From positions 1,302,001 through 1,366,000 of the forward strand of contig NC_020187.1 of NCBI RefSeq assembly GCF_000315915.1: a stretch of 64,000 nt of DNA. The letters run 5' to 3'. The notes beneath the pieces were generated by a model. That model was not told the origin of the DNA, did not search any database, and saw only the letters and a list, made by a program, of their open reading frames with translations. This DNA comes from Henningerozyma blattae CBS 6284 (lineage: Eukaryota > Ascomycota > Saccharomycetes > Saccharomycetales > Saccharomycetaceae). A program made the translations under genes and the position numbers. Below, piece by piece: positions 20,478 to 31,124 of this stretch; the first letter of the stretch is position 1, and the number at the start of each line of letters is the position of its first letter.

Positions 20478-21245
20478 ATTTTTATGAAACTAAAAAAATT
20501 AAGGGTTTAAAAATCAAAAATATATTAAAAAAAGAGAGTAAAATGAAATACGAACGTGGAGAATTTCTTTTTCAAACCTAAAAAAAAAAGATTAAAATAC
20601 TATAAAATATTTTACTCTTAGTCTAATAGGATGGTAATAAAAGAAATTGAAATATTTTTTGAAAATCCAAATAAAATATTAAAAATTTTATCGAAGTCTC
20701 TTATTTATAAATAAAAATATTGTTGATAAAATAAAATAAACTTACTCTTTGAAATGTTAAATAATAATCAGTATTTAGTTATCTATTTAAATTCTTAAAT
20801 ATATAACTGTTTTACTATTCTTTATTATATTATTCCTTTTGATTATAAAGGAAGGAAAATTAAATAATTACAAAAAATATAGTACAAAATTCCTCCTTCT
20901 TTATATACATAGTTTTTTGAAATTGCCTTCATTCTTTTTTTAATTAATGATTACGAATTTTCGTACTTTGTTGTCTAGTGATCCAATAGGAATGTCTAGA
21001 AAAATTACCGTAAATAGATCTACTTCCGTTTCTAGGGAATTTCATAGATAAGGCATACAATAATATCGTGACATTATTGATAACTATTCAAAAGAATGCA
21101 CAGTTAAACATTATAAATGATAGAACCTATATATTATAAAACAAATCTATAAATGTTTAATTACGTAGATATGTATGAATATGAATATGCAAGGATGATG
21201 AGTAAAAAGAGACTGGGAATTTAGAAAGAGAGTATACTAGAGAGT
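20478..21245. other. Intergenic between the two ESBP6 copies
   Basis: About 770 A+T-rich bases: the promoter of copy 1 and the 3' region of copy 2. The CGG-dense patch found upstream of copy 2 has no counterpart here. No gene is visible. Confidence 0.5.
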
Positions 21246-23216
21246 TCAAACTTTCATCGGGTAAAACATTCTAATAAAGAATTTCTTGATTCCTCCTCCT
21301 AAAAGAAGAACATACTTTACTTTTCTTTTTTCTAAAATATCATATTCTTGTTCCGATATTTTAGATGACAAATCTTTGTGAAGATTGTCTAATGATTTTA
21401 AAGTTTCAGTTTGTCTATCTTTTAACTTATTGTTTACTGATAAAGAACGTAAACAACATACTAGACATAATGCAACAAAAATACAAAGACCAGCAAATAT
21501 TTGGGTGTGAATATAAGGGTTGGAAACTGGCTTTTTTATTTTTAACGCTTGAGCAATGACTTCACAAACTAAGAAGAAAGGACTACTAAAATAATTGACA
21601 AATGCCCAAGCAGTTAAGAATTCTTCAGGAGCAACCACATCAGCAATTAATACCGTACTCATTACATTAGCTACACCGATACATGAACCAAGGCAAATAG
21701 CTAAGAAAATTAATTGTAAAAAAGTATGGGCTGGTATCCAGAAAGCAAAGAAAAAAATTGTCAAACAAAGTGTTAAAACTACAGTGATATTAATTCTCCC
21801 TACACGATCACCTACTAACCCCATAATTGGCCTGCCTATAGCCTGACAGCCGTTTACAATGGCTGTTATTGTAGAACCATCATGTTGCGACATACCTCTC
21901 GCGACAACATATGAAGACAAAGTAAATATCATTAAATTATAGGCAAAAAGAGCAAATGTAAACCAAACAGTAACTAACCAAACAACTGGCCTCCTTATGA
22001 CATTCAAATCAAACATTACTTTGAATTCATTTTTAATTTTCGACTTAGATCTAAAACCAATTGGATGCTCTTTATGATAGGGTTTTATCAGAATAGCAGA
22101 AATGGCACAAGCGACGACACAAGTAATGCAAAACACTCTTAGACATTGCCTCGTTCCATTATTATCTTGAATCATCTTATTTGCTGCAAGACTATAGGTG
22201 ACACCGCCCGCCCCTGTACCAATCATAGATATCCCCATTGCAACAGCTCTTTTCTTTAAGAACCAACCCGGAATAACCGTAGTAGCGGGGATGGCAATAA
22301 AGCTATAACTCGCTCCAACAAGAGCACCTTGAGTTAGATATAATTCCCATAATCTTGTGCTATAAGAAGACATTAGAAATCCTGCCAATAGCATCATTAT
22401 ACCGATCCACATAGTTAGTTTGATACCAATAATTTTCATGGTAATCATCCCAATGGGTGATAATAAAGGACCCAAACAAATAGTAAGGCCTGCAATTAAA
22501 CAATAATCATATTCAGTTGCACCTTTAAAGGTGTTATTATTCAAATAAAACGCTAAAAAGACACCAAATCCTGAATTACACCCCCAAGTGGAAAACATGG
22601 CAAGAAATGTACAAAAAGTAGAAACCCAACCATACCCACCATCGGGAGGTAGGTCGGTAGTTCCTGAATCATATGTCGAGGGGAATACTTTCTCAAGGAT
22701 GTTCATACGAGAAAGAAGTGTTTTTTGTGAGGCTTCTTTTCGCTTTTTCCCTAAATTGGAACCATCTTTATTACTAGTCTCTGCATTACTATTGACGCAT
22801 GAATCTTCGATAGCGTCATCATTAATAGAACTTGGATATTCTAAAATGTATGAGCTTAATCTTGTGGCATCACCTAATTCAAATTTTGCTTTTAATAAAT
22901 TTTCAACATTACTTTCCTCTTTGTAAGTTTGTTCGTTATCATCATTGACTGCGTCTCTAATACTAACGATATGATGACTAATTGTCTGCTTCAATGAAGT
23001 AATCTTCGATAAATTTGTCATCGTGGTAAAGTTTGAAGTATTAGAGAAAGTGTGAGCCAACGAGATAGGATGTTCTTTATCAGTAGTTTTATCTCCATTA
23101 GTTAATATAGAAGGATTTTCTTGCTTAGTGTAAACTCTGGGGAATGATTCTGCAGATGGATAACTACTATTAATGGAGAAATCTTCCGAATCCCTACTAA
23201 TATTGATGCTAGTCAT
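21246..23216 (-). CDS. ESBP6: Monocarboxylate permease homologue, ESBP6 copy 2 (tandem paralogue)
   Basis: A 656-residue protein closely related to its downstream neighbour along the whole membrane domain. Both share PPxGGYGWV, STWGCNxGFGVFLAFYLN, TTVxPGWFLKKRAVAxGI and WFTFALFAYNLMIFT. The polar N-terminus (about 190 residues) and C-terminal tail are only loosely alike; a short shared motif (FELGDATRL here, FDLADAIRL in copy 1) marks the same place in both N-termini. Same strand, about 770 bases apart: a tandem duplication. Relative divergence suggests it is not very recent. S. cerevisiae has a single gene at this locus. Confidence 0.92.
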   Translation of the reverse strand: MTSINISRDSEDFSINSSYPSAESFPRVYTKQENPSILTNGDKTTDKEHPISLAHTFSNTSNFTTMTNLSKITSLKQTISHHIVSIRDAVNDDNEQTYKEESNVENLLKAKFELGDATRLSSYILEYPSSINDDAIEDSCVNSNAETSNKDGSNLGKKRKEASQKTLLSRMNILEKVFPSTYDSGTTDLPPDGGYGWVSTFCTFLAMFSTWGCNSGFGVFLAFYLNNNTFKGATEYDYCLIAGLTICLGPLLSPIGMITMKIIGIKLTMWIGIMMLLAGFLMSSYSTRLWELYLTQGALVGASYSFIAIPATTVIPGWFLKKRAVAMGISMIGTGAGGVTYSLAANKMIQDNNGTRQCLRVFCITCVVACAISAILIKPYHKEHPIGFRSKSKIKNEFKVMFDLNVIRRPVVWLVTVWFTFALFAYNLMIFTLSSYVVARGMSQHDGSTITAIVNGCQAIGRPIMGLVGDRVGRINITVVLTLCLTIFFFAFWIPAHTFLQLIFLAICLGSCIGVANVMSTVLIADVVAPEEFLTAWAFVNYFSSPFFLVCEVIAQALKIKKPVSNPYIHTQIFAGLCIFVALCLVCCLRSLSVNNKLKDRQTETLKSLDNLHKDLSSKISEQEYDILEKRKVKYVLLLGGGIKKFFIRMFYPMKV

Positions 23217-23822
23217 AGTTGGAGTGTTTTAATTTATTATTTTTTTCTGTCGATAGTGCTTTCAATACCTAATGCTTTCAATAGTATATCCAGTTGCAAA
23301 ACTTTCTTGTAAAAATTATTATAAAACTAATGTGTAATTATTTTTCTAGTTATAATATTAACTAAATATACATACCATACAATGTCTTCAAAAAACGTTT
23401 AAATTATGATTAAACAATATAACTAATTACCATTATTCGATTGCTTTCTGAAATTCTTATTCATTTACTATTTGAAATTTCTGGAATGCTTTTGTCCAAT
23501 TGAATTTTGGACTTCTTTTAGCATGCCAAAATTGTCATCTCCAGAATTAGTAACAAAAATTGTAAAGATAAAAGAGAAATTCAGAAATGCAGCAATTTCC
23601 CCGCTAAAATAGACTCCACTAGATCTGTCCGAGAATGCCGACATTTCTGGATTTCTCCAGATTTCGGCTCGGTCGGATAAGCAAAATCTCGGCCGAGATT
23701 GCGGCTGAAGTTTTTCTCGAGAGTTGATTAACACAATGCATGATAAATATACAGAAAAAGAAGGAAAGATATATATGTATATATGCTATAAGCATATACA
23801 TAAGGATAAAAATATTAATACC
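23217..23822. promoter_or_regulatory. Promoter region of ESBP6 copy 2 and MSH1 3' region
   Basis: About 600 bases. The ESBP6 side (23217-23460) is ordinary A+T-rich sequence. The far side (23600-23720) is unusually G+C-rich and palindromic (listed separately). A short hairpin with 8-base arms TATATGCT/AGCATATA (23780-23798) lies 25-43 bases past the MSH1 stop. Minus frames at 23468-23734 and 23619-23801 have no homology signs. Confidence 0.6.
23629..23704. promoter_or_regulatory. CGG/CCG-dense palindromic patch, candidate Zn2Cys6 regulator site
   Basis: Within 76 bases there are CGG triplets at 23665, 23670, 23674, 23690 and 23702, and CCG triplets at 23629, 23638 and 23693. AATCTCGGCCGAGATT at 23685-23700 is a perfect 16-base palindrome. 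TCTGGA (23646-23651) and TCCAGA (23656-23661) form a second inverted pair. Yeast zinc-cluster activators bind CGG triplets in direct, inverted or everted arrangement. The patch is 410-490 bases upstream of the ESBP6-2 start codon. Which regulator binds, if any, cannot be told. Confidence 0.5.
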
Positions 23823-26699
23823 TTAAGTTTGCTGTAACAACTCTTTAGCTTCTTGGATTGCTTGCTCGGGAAACCCAGCTGCTTGAGCAACTTTCAAAGC
23901 ATCTGAGCTTTTACATATACCTTCTTTCAAACGATGATTATACACAAATGTTCCATTTTTATTTTCTAAAATAGAACTCTTGAAGAATTTGACATTGTCT
24001 TTAACGTCTTTACTAGTTTCTTTTGTGAGGAGCTCTTTTAATTCTTCTCCAAAATGAGTTGCAAATAAAGTTCGACATTTATTATGCGTTATTAGATATT
24101 TTATAGTTGCATAAGCAATACTGACCCCTTCCTTACCGCTGGTACCTCTTCCAATCTCATCCAAAATGGCCAAGGAATTTGGTGTAGCGCCTTTTAAAAT
24201 AAAGGATGTTTCAATCATCTCTACCATAAACGTACTCATTTCATTATACAAATCATCGGCAGTACCTACTCTACTAAATATTTTATCTGTTATACCAATA
24301 TGTGCACTTGTGCAAGGAACAAAACAGCCAATTTGAGCTAAAATGACTATAATAGCATTTTGTCTTAAAAATGTCGATTTACCACCCATATTAGGACCAG
24401 TTATTACCCAAAGATTTTGCTTTTCTAAATTACAATCATTTGATACAAAATTAGTTAGCGTCTTGGAAGATAATCCATCTTCTACCATTAGGTGTCTTCC
24501 TCCAATAATCTCCAGTTTATTACTCTTATCAAGTTTAGGTTTAACTAACCCTTTCTCCTTTGCTAGAACAGAAAATGACACTAAAACATCCAAATACGAT
24601 AAATTATATGCAATTTGTCTTATAGTCTTACTCATCGATACAAATTGTTTCTTATATCTGTCAATAATAGCATTTTCTTCATTTCTAATCTTCCATGCAG
24701 ATAGTTCAATCTTTAAAGCTAAATCAGTCCATGATTTATGTGATAACCATTTATTTTGTGACAAGTTTTGTAGAATCTTAAATGGTTCACCATCAATAAT
24801 ACCTTGGTCACTCTTTATAAATTCATTGATTCGCTTAGAATTTGTTGGAGAACATCTAACGTATAATGCATATTCATTGGTCTGTTTTTGCTTTAATTCA
24901 ACACTTTTAGCATTATATTCTTTGAGTAAAATATCTTCATATTTACTTAATAAATTATCTTTCCCTTTTTGTAAAATTTCATATTCTTTATACAATTTTT
25001 CTAAAATAGGACTATAATTAGGATCAAGTAGAAAATTTGATTTATTATAATTGATTTTATTATTATTATCAGTATTCTCAGAAGCTGTATTTATATTTTC
25101 ATCAACAAAAGTAGGAATATCAACTGTTGGCAATATACCTTTCAAGATTTCTTCTATAAGAAGATTATCAAATATCAAATTTTCAATGATTTCATCAAGT
25201 AATTTACGGGTCATTTGATTACAATCACAATCTTTCAAAAGCATGGCAATTTGATTTGAAGATTTTAAAGATTGTGCCACTTGGATTAACTCTTCAGCCC
25301 CACCTTGTCCAAAACTAAATTTTTGGATTATACGGAATAAATCTTGAATATCTTTTAATTGACTTATAATCATATTTTGAATATGGTTATTTCCTAAAAA
25401 ATAAGTGACAATCTTTTGTCTTTTCTTAATTTCTTTTAAATCAAGAGATGGCCCTGATAACCACATAGTTAAAAGACGGCTACCAGCAGGTGTCACTACT
25501 CGTTTTACTGTCGATAGTAAAGAACCCTTTCTACTATTAGTTCTCATAGTGGAATGTACTTCCAAGGAATTCATAGTTCTAGAATCAATTTGCATCATAG
25601 AATTTAAAAGTTGCTTCTCTGGCAACTGAAAATTTATGGAGATATCCGGTAAATGTTCTTGAACATATATTAATATATTTTTCAAAGATGCAATTTCCTT
25701 TTGGCTAAATGTTTCAAAATATATATCTAATTGTTTTTCATTTTTCTTGTCAGTAAATAGCTTATAAAAATCTGATATTTTAAAATGCTGACTAGGAGTT
25801 TTTTGATATTTTAAAAAGTATTTTTTTAATTCTACAAGGGGAGAAAACCATTTTCCAGATTCAAGAGAAGCTACCTCAAATGAGTCATCCAATAAGATCT
25901 CCTTTGGTTTAATACGAGATATTACTGTTGTTAATTCTTCTAAAATGACTTCTTGAGTATATAATTCTCCAGTAGTAATATCACACCAACATAAACCAAC
26001 TTTCATATTAGGATCTGATAGTTTAGTAGTACAATTCTCAGGTAATTCAATATTTAAAAGATACGTATTTTCATTAAAATGTTCAAATGCTTCATCAATA
26101 AAGGTTCCCGGTGTAACAATTCGTGCCACTTTTCTACGAATTTTGTTTGTTTCGTTATCGGAAATCCCCTCGTCTTTATATTGTTCTGCAATTGTGACAC
26201 TATATCCATGTTGATTTACAAGTATTTTTAAATATCTCCCTAGTTGATTCACTGGAAAACCAGCAAATGCAATCCTTCCGAATTTATACTGCTTACTTGT
26301 TAAGGTAATATTTAAATCTGGTGCATATTTTGTTGCATGCTCAAAATATAATTCATAAAAGGATCCTACCTGTGTTAACACAACATGGTCTTTATAATGA
26401 TCCATTAAAGTCCGAACGTATTGCAAAGACTCAGGCAATCGTACAGGTGCTACAGTATCATTCTGGTATTGTAACTCATTTCGAATGAGTTTAATATTAC
26501 CATTAGTAGGAACAATGGGATCTAGAATTATAGTTTTTTCCTTTTTGTCAAATAATGTGACATCTGTCTTTTTACCGGGTTTATCAACTGTAATCAATAA
26601 ATTTGTCACTGTGACTTTTCCAATTGGTTTATAAGTTGTATGATTGTATCTAATGAATAATCCAGGACATAATTTCACCGGCTTTCTTAAAAGTAGCAT
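23823..26699 (-). CDS. MSH1: Mitochondrial MutS homologue Msh1
   Basis: A 958-residue MutS protein (959 in S. cerevisiae). The first 20 residues are basic and hydrophobic, fitting a mitochondrial presequence. The mismatch-binding domain has the VGSFYELYFEHA motif near residue 110, in which Phe and Glu contact the mispair. The clamp and lever domains follow. The C-terminal ATPase has Walker A GPNMGGKST near 768 and Walker B LAILDEIGRGTS near 846. It repairs and stabilises mitochondrial DNA. The S. cerevisiae gene is YHR120W, followed as here by SET1 (YHR119W). Confidence 0.96.
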   Translation of the reverse strand: MLLLRKPVKLCPGLFIRYNHTTYKPIGKVTVTNLLITVDKPGKKTDVTLFDKKEKTIILDPIVPTNGNIKLIRNELQYQNDTVAPVRLPESLQYVRTLMDHYKDHVVLTQVGSFYELYFEHATKYAPDLNITLTSKQYKFGRIAFAGFPVNQLGRYLKILVNQHGYSVTIAEQYKDEGISDNETNKIRRKVARIVTPGTFIDEAFEHFNENTYLLNIELPENCTTKLSDPNMKVGLCWCDITTGELYTQEVILEELTTVISRIKPKEILLDDSFEVASLESGKWFSPLVELKKYFLKYQKTPSQHFKISDFYKLFTDKKNEKQLDIYFETFSQKEIASLKNILIYVQEHLPDISINFQLPEKQLLNSMMQIDSRTMNSLEVHSTMRTNSRKGSLLSTVKRVVTPAGSRLLTMWLSGPSLDLKEIKKRQKIVTYFLGNNHIQNMIISQLKDIQDLFRIIQKFSFGQGGAEELIQVAQSLKSSNQIAMLLKDCDCNQMTRKLLDEIIENLIFDNLLIEEILKGILPTVDIPTFVDENINTASENTDNNNKINYNKSNFLLDPNYSPILEKLYKEYEILQKGKDNLLSKYEDILLKEYNAKSVELKQKQTNEYALYVRCSPTNSKRINEFIKSDQGIIDGEPFKILQNLSQNKWLSHKSWTDLALKIELSAWKIRNEENAIIDRYKKQFVSMSKTIRQIAYNLSYLDVLVSFSVLAKEKGLVKPKLDKSNKLEIIGGRHLMVEDGLSSKTLTNFVSNDCNLEKQNLWVITGPNMGGKSTFLRQNAIIVILAQIGCFVPCTSAHIGITDKIFSRVGTADDLYNEMSTFMVEMIETSFILKGATPNSLAILDEIGRGTSGKEGVSIAYATIKYLITHNKCRTLFATHFGEELKELLTKETSKDVKDNVKFFKSSILENKNGTFVYNHRLKEGICKSSDALKVAQAAGFPEQAIQEAKELLQQT

Positions 26700-26941
26700 A
26701 GTATATGCACTACCTATACAATCTTATTGATTGACCGGTTTTCTCTAGATATCTTCACAGGATAGAACTTCGATGGTTAACGGCATCTATAATTTTCTAT
26801 CGCGTTAAATAGAATTTACCAAACACGGAAAATGTGTGACATATAGCTTAAACTTGTTTCAATGAATAAATAAAACGTTTAAAAGAATAAATAGGTAAAA
26901 TTAATACAGAAGGATATATCTTTATAGATGTAAATAAAATG

Positions 26942-29900
26942 CTAGTTTAAGAATCCTTTGCAAGATGGTGCACCACAGTAGCAAGGCAATCTTTCTTCGG
27001 CATCAATTTCTCTTTCAAACTTATAATCGTAAGTCAATTCTTCATTCAAACCAATATCTCGAAGAGCATAAATGACAATTCTTTTCATACCACCAACCTT
27101 AATAATCTTAGCAGTACAGCTTGGCTCACATGAATGATTAATAAATCTTGCTATACCACCTCGTTTTGTGGCATCAATAACTGTATTTTCATCGATTCTA
27201 AACAGGTAACTAGAACCGATACCACCTTTGATGTATCGTTTCTCTCGCATTTCAGAAACAGGTTGACGGATTCTCTCGCCAACATATTCAATAACCATTT
27301 CCTTTGCAGTAATTGGTTCTAATGCATATAACCCCCAGTTGTGGATTGCCGAACGTGCAAACGTCACTGGCTTTTTCCTTTTGTTTAATTGATTTAGAGA
27401 TAATAGTTCTGACTCTGTACCTATCGCTGCCCTTTGAGCATCTATATCTTGTTGGAACCTTCTATTGATAGCTCTATTAATTCTTGATGAGGAAATATCA
27501 GGGGTCGTATTTTCAGGAACATCTGGTAATTCAGAATCTTTTCTGAGAAGTTCTTGTGTAGATTCTCTTTCTTCTGAGTGATGATCAACTGTATTCAACG
27601 GTTCATTACGTCTACGACGATGTGGTAAATATGATACTTTGATTTCATCATCAATTTTTTTCATCCCTTGAGCCACAAATGGTGTTTTCATATTAACAAA
27701 ATATTCAGGCAATGCCTCATCATTTAAGAGTTTATAAGTATCGGTAGATGCTTTTTTATTTATGCTTTGTCTACGGTCTTTCCAACAATCATATTCAATT
27801 AATGTAGTATATGCTGGGTTACTTTTTTCCACATTTGCTCCAACAATACTTTTCAACAACTCTAAATCTTCTTCATCTTTAACAGCATTCTGTAAGTCAT
27901 GAATATTAAGCTTCAGTGATTTATCAAATATGTTAAATTCATCCTCATATACAGGCTCTGGAAATGCAGTAGTAGAAGGTAAGTACAATGACTGAGCTTC
28001 CTCAATTTCTTTATCATTTACTTCAATATTCTCTTTTTCGTTAGACAATTCAATTATTTTTTTTTTGTCTATGTATTCAGAATCTGGTTCCGGGGTTGTT
28101 AATTCACTGTCAGGACCTCTTCTTGAATCATCAGAAGCATGTTTTGACGAAGGTTCACTCTCATCAGCCAATTCAGTGTAAAGTTCTGGCTCAGAAGGTT
28201 GAGAATGATCATCCTCTTGTTGGTCATCCTCCATTTCTTCATCTAGATCATCTTCAGAGGAAGATTTGTAATGATCGTCCAATGTAGCTGCCAAACTTTG
28301 TTCTGCATTTGTGGATTCATCTTCATTAAACATATGTGACATAGGGGTCATCCCATTGTTTAACTTTCTTGATTTTCTTTTTTTGTCATTGACATCTGAT
28401 AATGACATTTGTCTCCTTTTGAGAGCTCTTCTTCTGGATGCACTATTTGAAGCTGAATAACCACCGTAGAGTTGGAAAATATCTAAATTAGAATTATTCT
28501 CATCATTTCTTTTCTTCTCTTGTGCTTCTGCTATCTCTCTTAAGTGTTTTTGTCTTTGAATTTCACGTTTCTGTTTCTCAGCCAATAAGTTTGGAAATTT
28601 TTCAGGATTTAATGTGTCAAACACTGCAGGTCCAATAGTTTTTTTTCTAATATCCATATGTAAAGCTGAAGACAAGTCTTTTAGAATTATTTTAACTGCA
28701 GCTTTCAATAAATCATCTTTTGATTCATACGTTGGAACAGGTTTTCCATTAATGCCGGAATCTGCAGATTTCTCTGTAGGAGATACAGTGGAGCTCAGTG
28801 ATGATTTCAAACGGCGGAAAGGAGGAGGCTCCACTAATTCTAATCGAACATTAATGTATGAATTTTTTTGTCTTGATAATAGCTTGAGTGTCCCTTGTTC
28901 CATATCAAAACAATTCTGAGCGCTTTTCAAATCGTTAAATGTAACAAATATACCTGCACTTATATCTAAGACACGACTCCAACGATACTTCCTTAGTTGA
29001 ATTTTAAAATCTTCCACTCTTAAACGATGTATAGTAGCAAATCTTCTACCAACAAATATAGCCGGTTTATAATTCAATTGCTTATGTATTTCTTCATGGA
29101 AGAGTCTCTTTTTCCATTGTGTGGAATCACTTTCATGGGATTGATTATTTAAAGAAGTATTATTTGTAGAACTGTTGGTATCTTTCGAGGACGAGTTATT
29201 AATAGAATTAGTATTAGAGATTTTATCTTTATTTGAGTTAGAAATTGCAGTGGCTTGCGAACTTCTTAAATTTTGTTCAATTATTTTCTGTTTCATTTCA
29301 AGTAATTTATTGTTTTCATTTAATTCAACCTTAAATTTTTTCCCTAATATATAACAATCAGACTGTTGATAAGCTTTATATGCCTTGTAAGCATTCCTAA
29401 TACCAACCATTTGATTATGACTTTGCCCATTGTTATTACTATCAATTGCGTTATCGCTGATTGAATCAAATCGAATTAAAAATAAGTGTAAAGGTAGTGC
29501 ATTATTTGGATCAATTAATGACTCAAAATGTGATATAGAACCAAAAGTTTTGAAATAATTCTTAATAGATAATGGTTGAACAGACACAAAATTTTCGGAA
29601 ATTGAATTCGAAGTTAAATCTGGCGATAAATAAACAATGATTTCATTTGGAGGAATTGGACCAAGAGAATGTTTATCATATGGGAGATGTGGGATAATCT
29701 TTAATGTAGGCCTTGGATATCTTGGTCTTGTAGGTTTAAGAGGGATACGATTAGTCCTAGGGTCTTTCGAAGGAATATTAGGTGTTCTTGGCGTTATCAT
29801 TGATCGCAGTTTACCGGTAGAGTTATCACTAGTTAAGATAAAACCAGCCCGCGGTATATTTTTATCTTTTTCATTTTCATGCCAATTTTTCATTAAATCT

Positions 29901-30592
29901 TTATGTATTAATGTTTTAGAAAGAGGATTGAAGTAATGGTATTTAGACGTAAATAGTTCATTATTATTGTACTTCAAAATAGGTTTAGGCCTTCTCAAAA
30001 TTGGGTCATTATTATTATTAGTTCTTGATCCAGTAGAATGAAGCACTGGCGCCTTTGGTGGATTAAAATAGCGAGTTGAAGAGTTACTATCCTTACTATT
30101 TGTTAAAGTTGAAGTTCCATTAGAAGATGTACGATGTGTGTCATATCTGGTTCTATTTACATCACGACTAGAAGAGTTGTTAGTTTTTGAGTAATAGTTA
30201 CCTTCATTTCTGTAAGAACTATCTTCGGGATTGGAATGATAACTGTGTCTCTCTTGAGGTACATAATCATAACGTGAATGATTCTTTTTAGGACGCGAGT
30301 AATCTTTATGATAAGAACTACTGTTGTATGTATTTTTTTTGTTATTTGAAATTTTAGTATTACTATTGTTGTTATTGCTTTTATGATTATTATGCAAATT
30401 GTGAGAATTATCCTCTTGATAATTCATAGAGCGCTGGTAGGGTCTCACATCATCAACGCTAATATTTTGATTGGCTATAGCAGCCTCATAACGAGAAGCT
30501 TTTGGCTGCTGTTGGCGGCGATGATACGAGAATGAATGTTTAGAGCTAGCCTCATAGGGCGTATTTCGAGAACGTCGATGGTAGCCAGACAT
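26942..30592 (-). CDS. SET1: Histone H3 lysine-4 methyltransferase Set1 (COMPASS)
   Basis: A 1216-residue protein, longer than the 1080 of S. cerevisiae, mainly from a Ser/Asn/Arg-rich N-terminus (residues 1-200). RNA-recognition-type folds lie in the middle (about 310-420 and 510-590), followed by long acidic and charged linkers and the n-SET region. The SET domain starts near 1070. Catalytic motifs are intact: [28 protein letters not shown], and the post-SET cysteines CYCGAPSC. It is the catalytic subunit of COMPASS, which methylates H3 Lys4 at active genes. Divergent from ORC6, as YHR119W/YHR118C are in S. cerevisiae. Confidence 0.97.
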   Translation of the reverse strand: MSGYHRRSRNTPYEASSKHSFSYHRRQQQPKASRYEAAIANQNISVDDVRPYQRSMNYQEDNSHNLHNNHKSNNNNSNTKISNNKKNTYNSSSYHKDYSRPKKNHSRYDYVPQERHSYHSNPEDSSYRNEGNYYSKTNNSSSRDVNRTRYDTHRTSSNGTSTLTNSKDSNSSTRYFNPPKAPVLHSTGSRTNNNNDPILRRPKPILKYNNNELFTSKYHYFNPLSKTLIHKDLMKNWHENEKDKNIPRAGFILTSDNSTGKLRSMITPRTPNIPSKDPRTNRIPLKPTRPRYPRPTLKIIPHLPYDKHSLGPIPPNEIIVYLSPDLTSNSISENFVSVQPLSIKNYFKTFGSISHFESLIDPNNALPLHLFLIRFDSISDNAIDSNNNGQSHNQMVGIRNAYKAYKAYQQSDCYILGKKFKVELNENNKLLEMKQKIIEQNLRSSQATAISNSNKDKISNTNSINNSSSKDTNSSTNNTSLNNQSHESDSTQWKKRLFHEEIHKQLNYKPAIFVGRRFATIHRLRVEDFKIQLRKYRWSRVLDISAGIFVTFNDLKSAQNCFDMEQGTLKLLSRQKNSYINVRLELVEPPPFRRLKSSLSSTVSPTEKSADSGINGKPVPTYESKDDLLKAAVKIILKDLSSALHMDIRKKTIGPAVFDTLNPEKFPNLLAEKQKREIQRQKHLREIAEAQEKKRNDENNSNLDIFQLYGGYSASNSASRRRALKRRQMSLSDVNDKKRKSRKLNNGMTPMSHMFNEDESTNAEQSLAATLDDHYKSSSEDDLDEEMEDDQQEDDHSQPSEPELYTELADESEPSSKHASDDSRRGPDSELTTPEPDSEYIDKKKIIELSNEKENIEVNDKEIEEAQSLYLPSTTAFPEPVYEDEFNIFDKSLKLNIHDLQNAVKDEEDLELLKSIVGANVEKSNPAYTTLIEYDCWKDRRQSINKKASTDTYKLLNDEALPEYFVNMKTPFVAQGMKKIDDEIKVSYLPHRRRRNEPLNTVDHHSEERESTQELLRKDSELPDVPENTTPDISSSRINRAINRRFQQDIDAQRAAIGTESELLSLNQLNKRKKPVTFARSAIHNWGLYALEPITAKEMVIEYVGERIRQPVSEMREKRYIKGGIGSSYLFRIDENTVIDATKRGGIARFINHSCEPSCTAKIIKVGGMKRIVIYALRDIGLNEELTYDYKFEREIDAEERLPCYCGAPSCKGFLN

Positions 30593-31124
30593 ATGAAGAT
30601 CACCTACAGCGTATACAATATGTTATAATATATGTTAAGAGTGTGAGATGCAAAAGATAGTTTCTTTAGCTAACTGTTTTATTATCTAGTTGATTCTATT
30701 GAGATTGCTTTAAACAAATTCATAGATAGCTAATTCGTACTGAAGAAAAGCACAAGGTCCGAAATGCGATGTATCGTGTGCGATGATAGGGCTTATAAGC
30801 CGTGTGGTTAGGGTTATGCTGAGTTTTAATAAGTGAAGTAATTAACTGACAAAAGTTGATAAATAATATCTATAATTATATAGAAACGATTGATTATCCT
30901 TATAGTTGACCTTTTTTCTAATTTTCCATGTTTGAAGGTTTTTTTATTCTAAGAACGAAGAATGTCACAATGAAGAGAAGCTACAGCGTAAAAAAAAATA
31001 GCCTTATGATGAAAAAAAACAAATAAGAATATAAAAAAATATTGAGATTGCGATATAATTTGTGGAAAAAGTTGGCTTTGACATTAATTAAGATCAAATA
31101 TTTTACTATAATAAGTTAAGAATA
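30593..31124. promoter_or_regulatory. Divergent promoter region of SET1 and ORC6
   Basis: About 530 bases. It contains a perfect 12-base palindrome GGCTTATAAGCC (30790-30801) and, 6 bases later, TTAGGGTT (30808-30815), a match to the Tbf1 consensus. Such a site in a shared promoter often acts as an insulating or nucleosome-clearing element. No MCB (ACGCGT) was found for ORC6. Confidence 0.5.
30808..30815 (+). promoter_or_regulatory. Candidate Tbf1 site
   Basis: TTAGGGTT, the reverse of AACCCTAA, in the SET1/ORC6 promoter. A match to a known consensus only; binding is not shown. Confidence 0.4.

Noticed and set aside
24343..25017. 224-codon plus frame inside MSH1
   Set aside because: Antisense shadow of the conserved MSH1 coding sequence.
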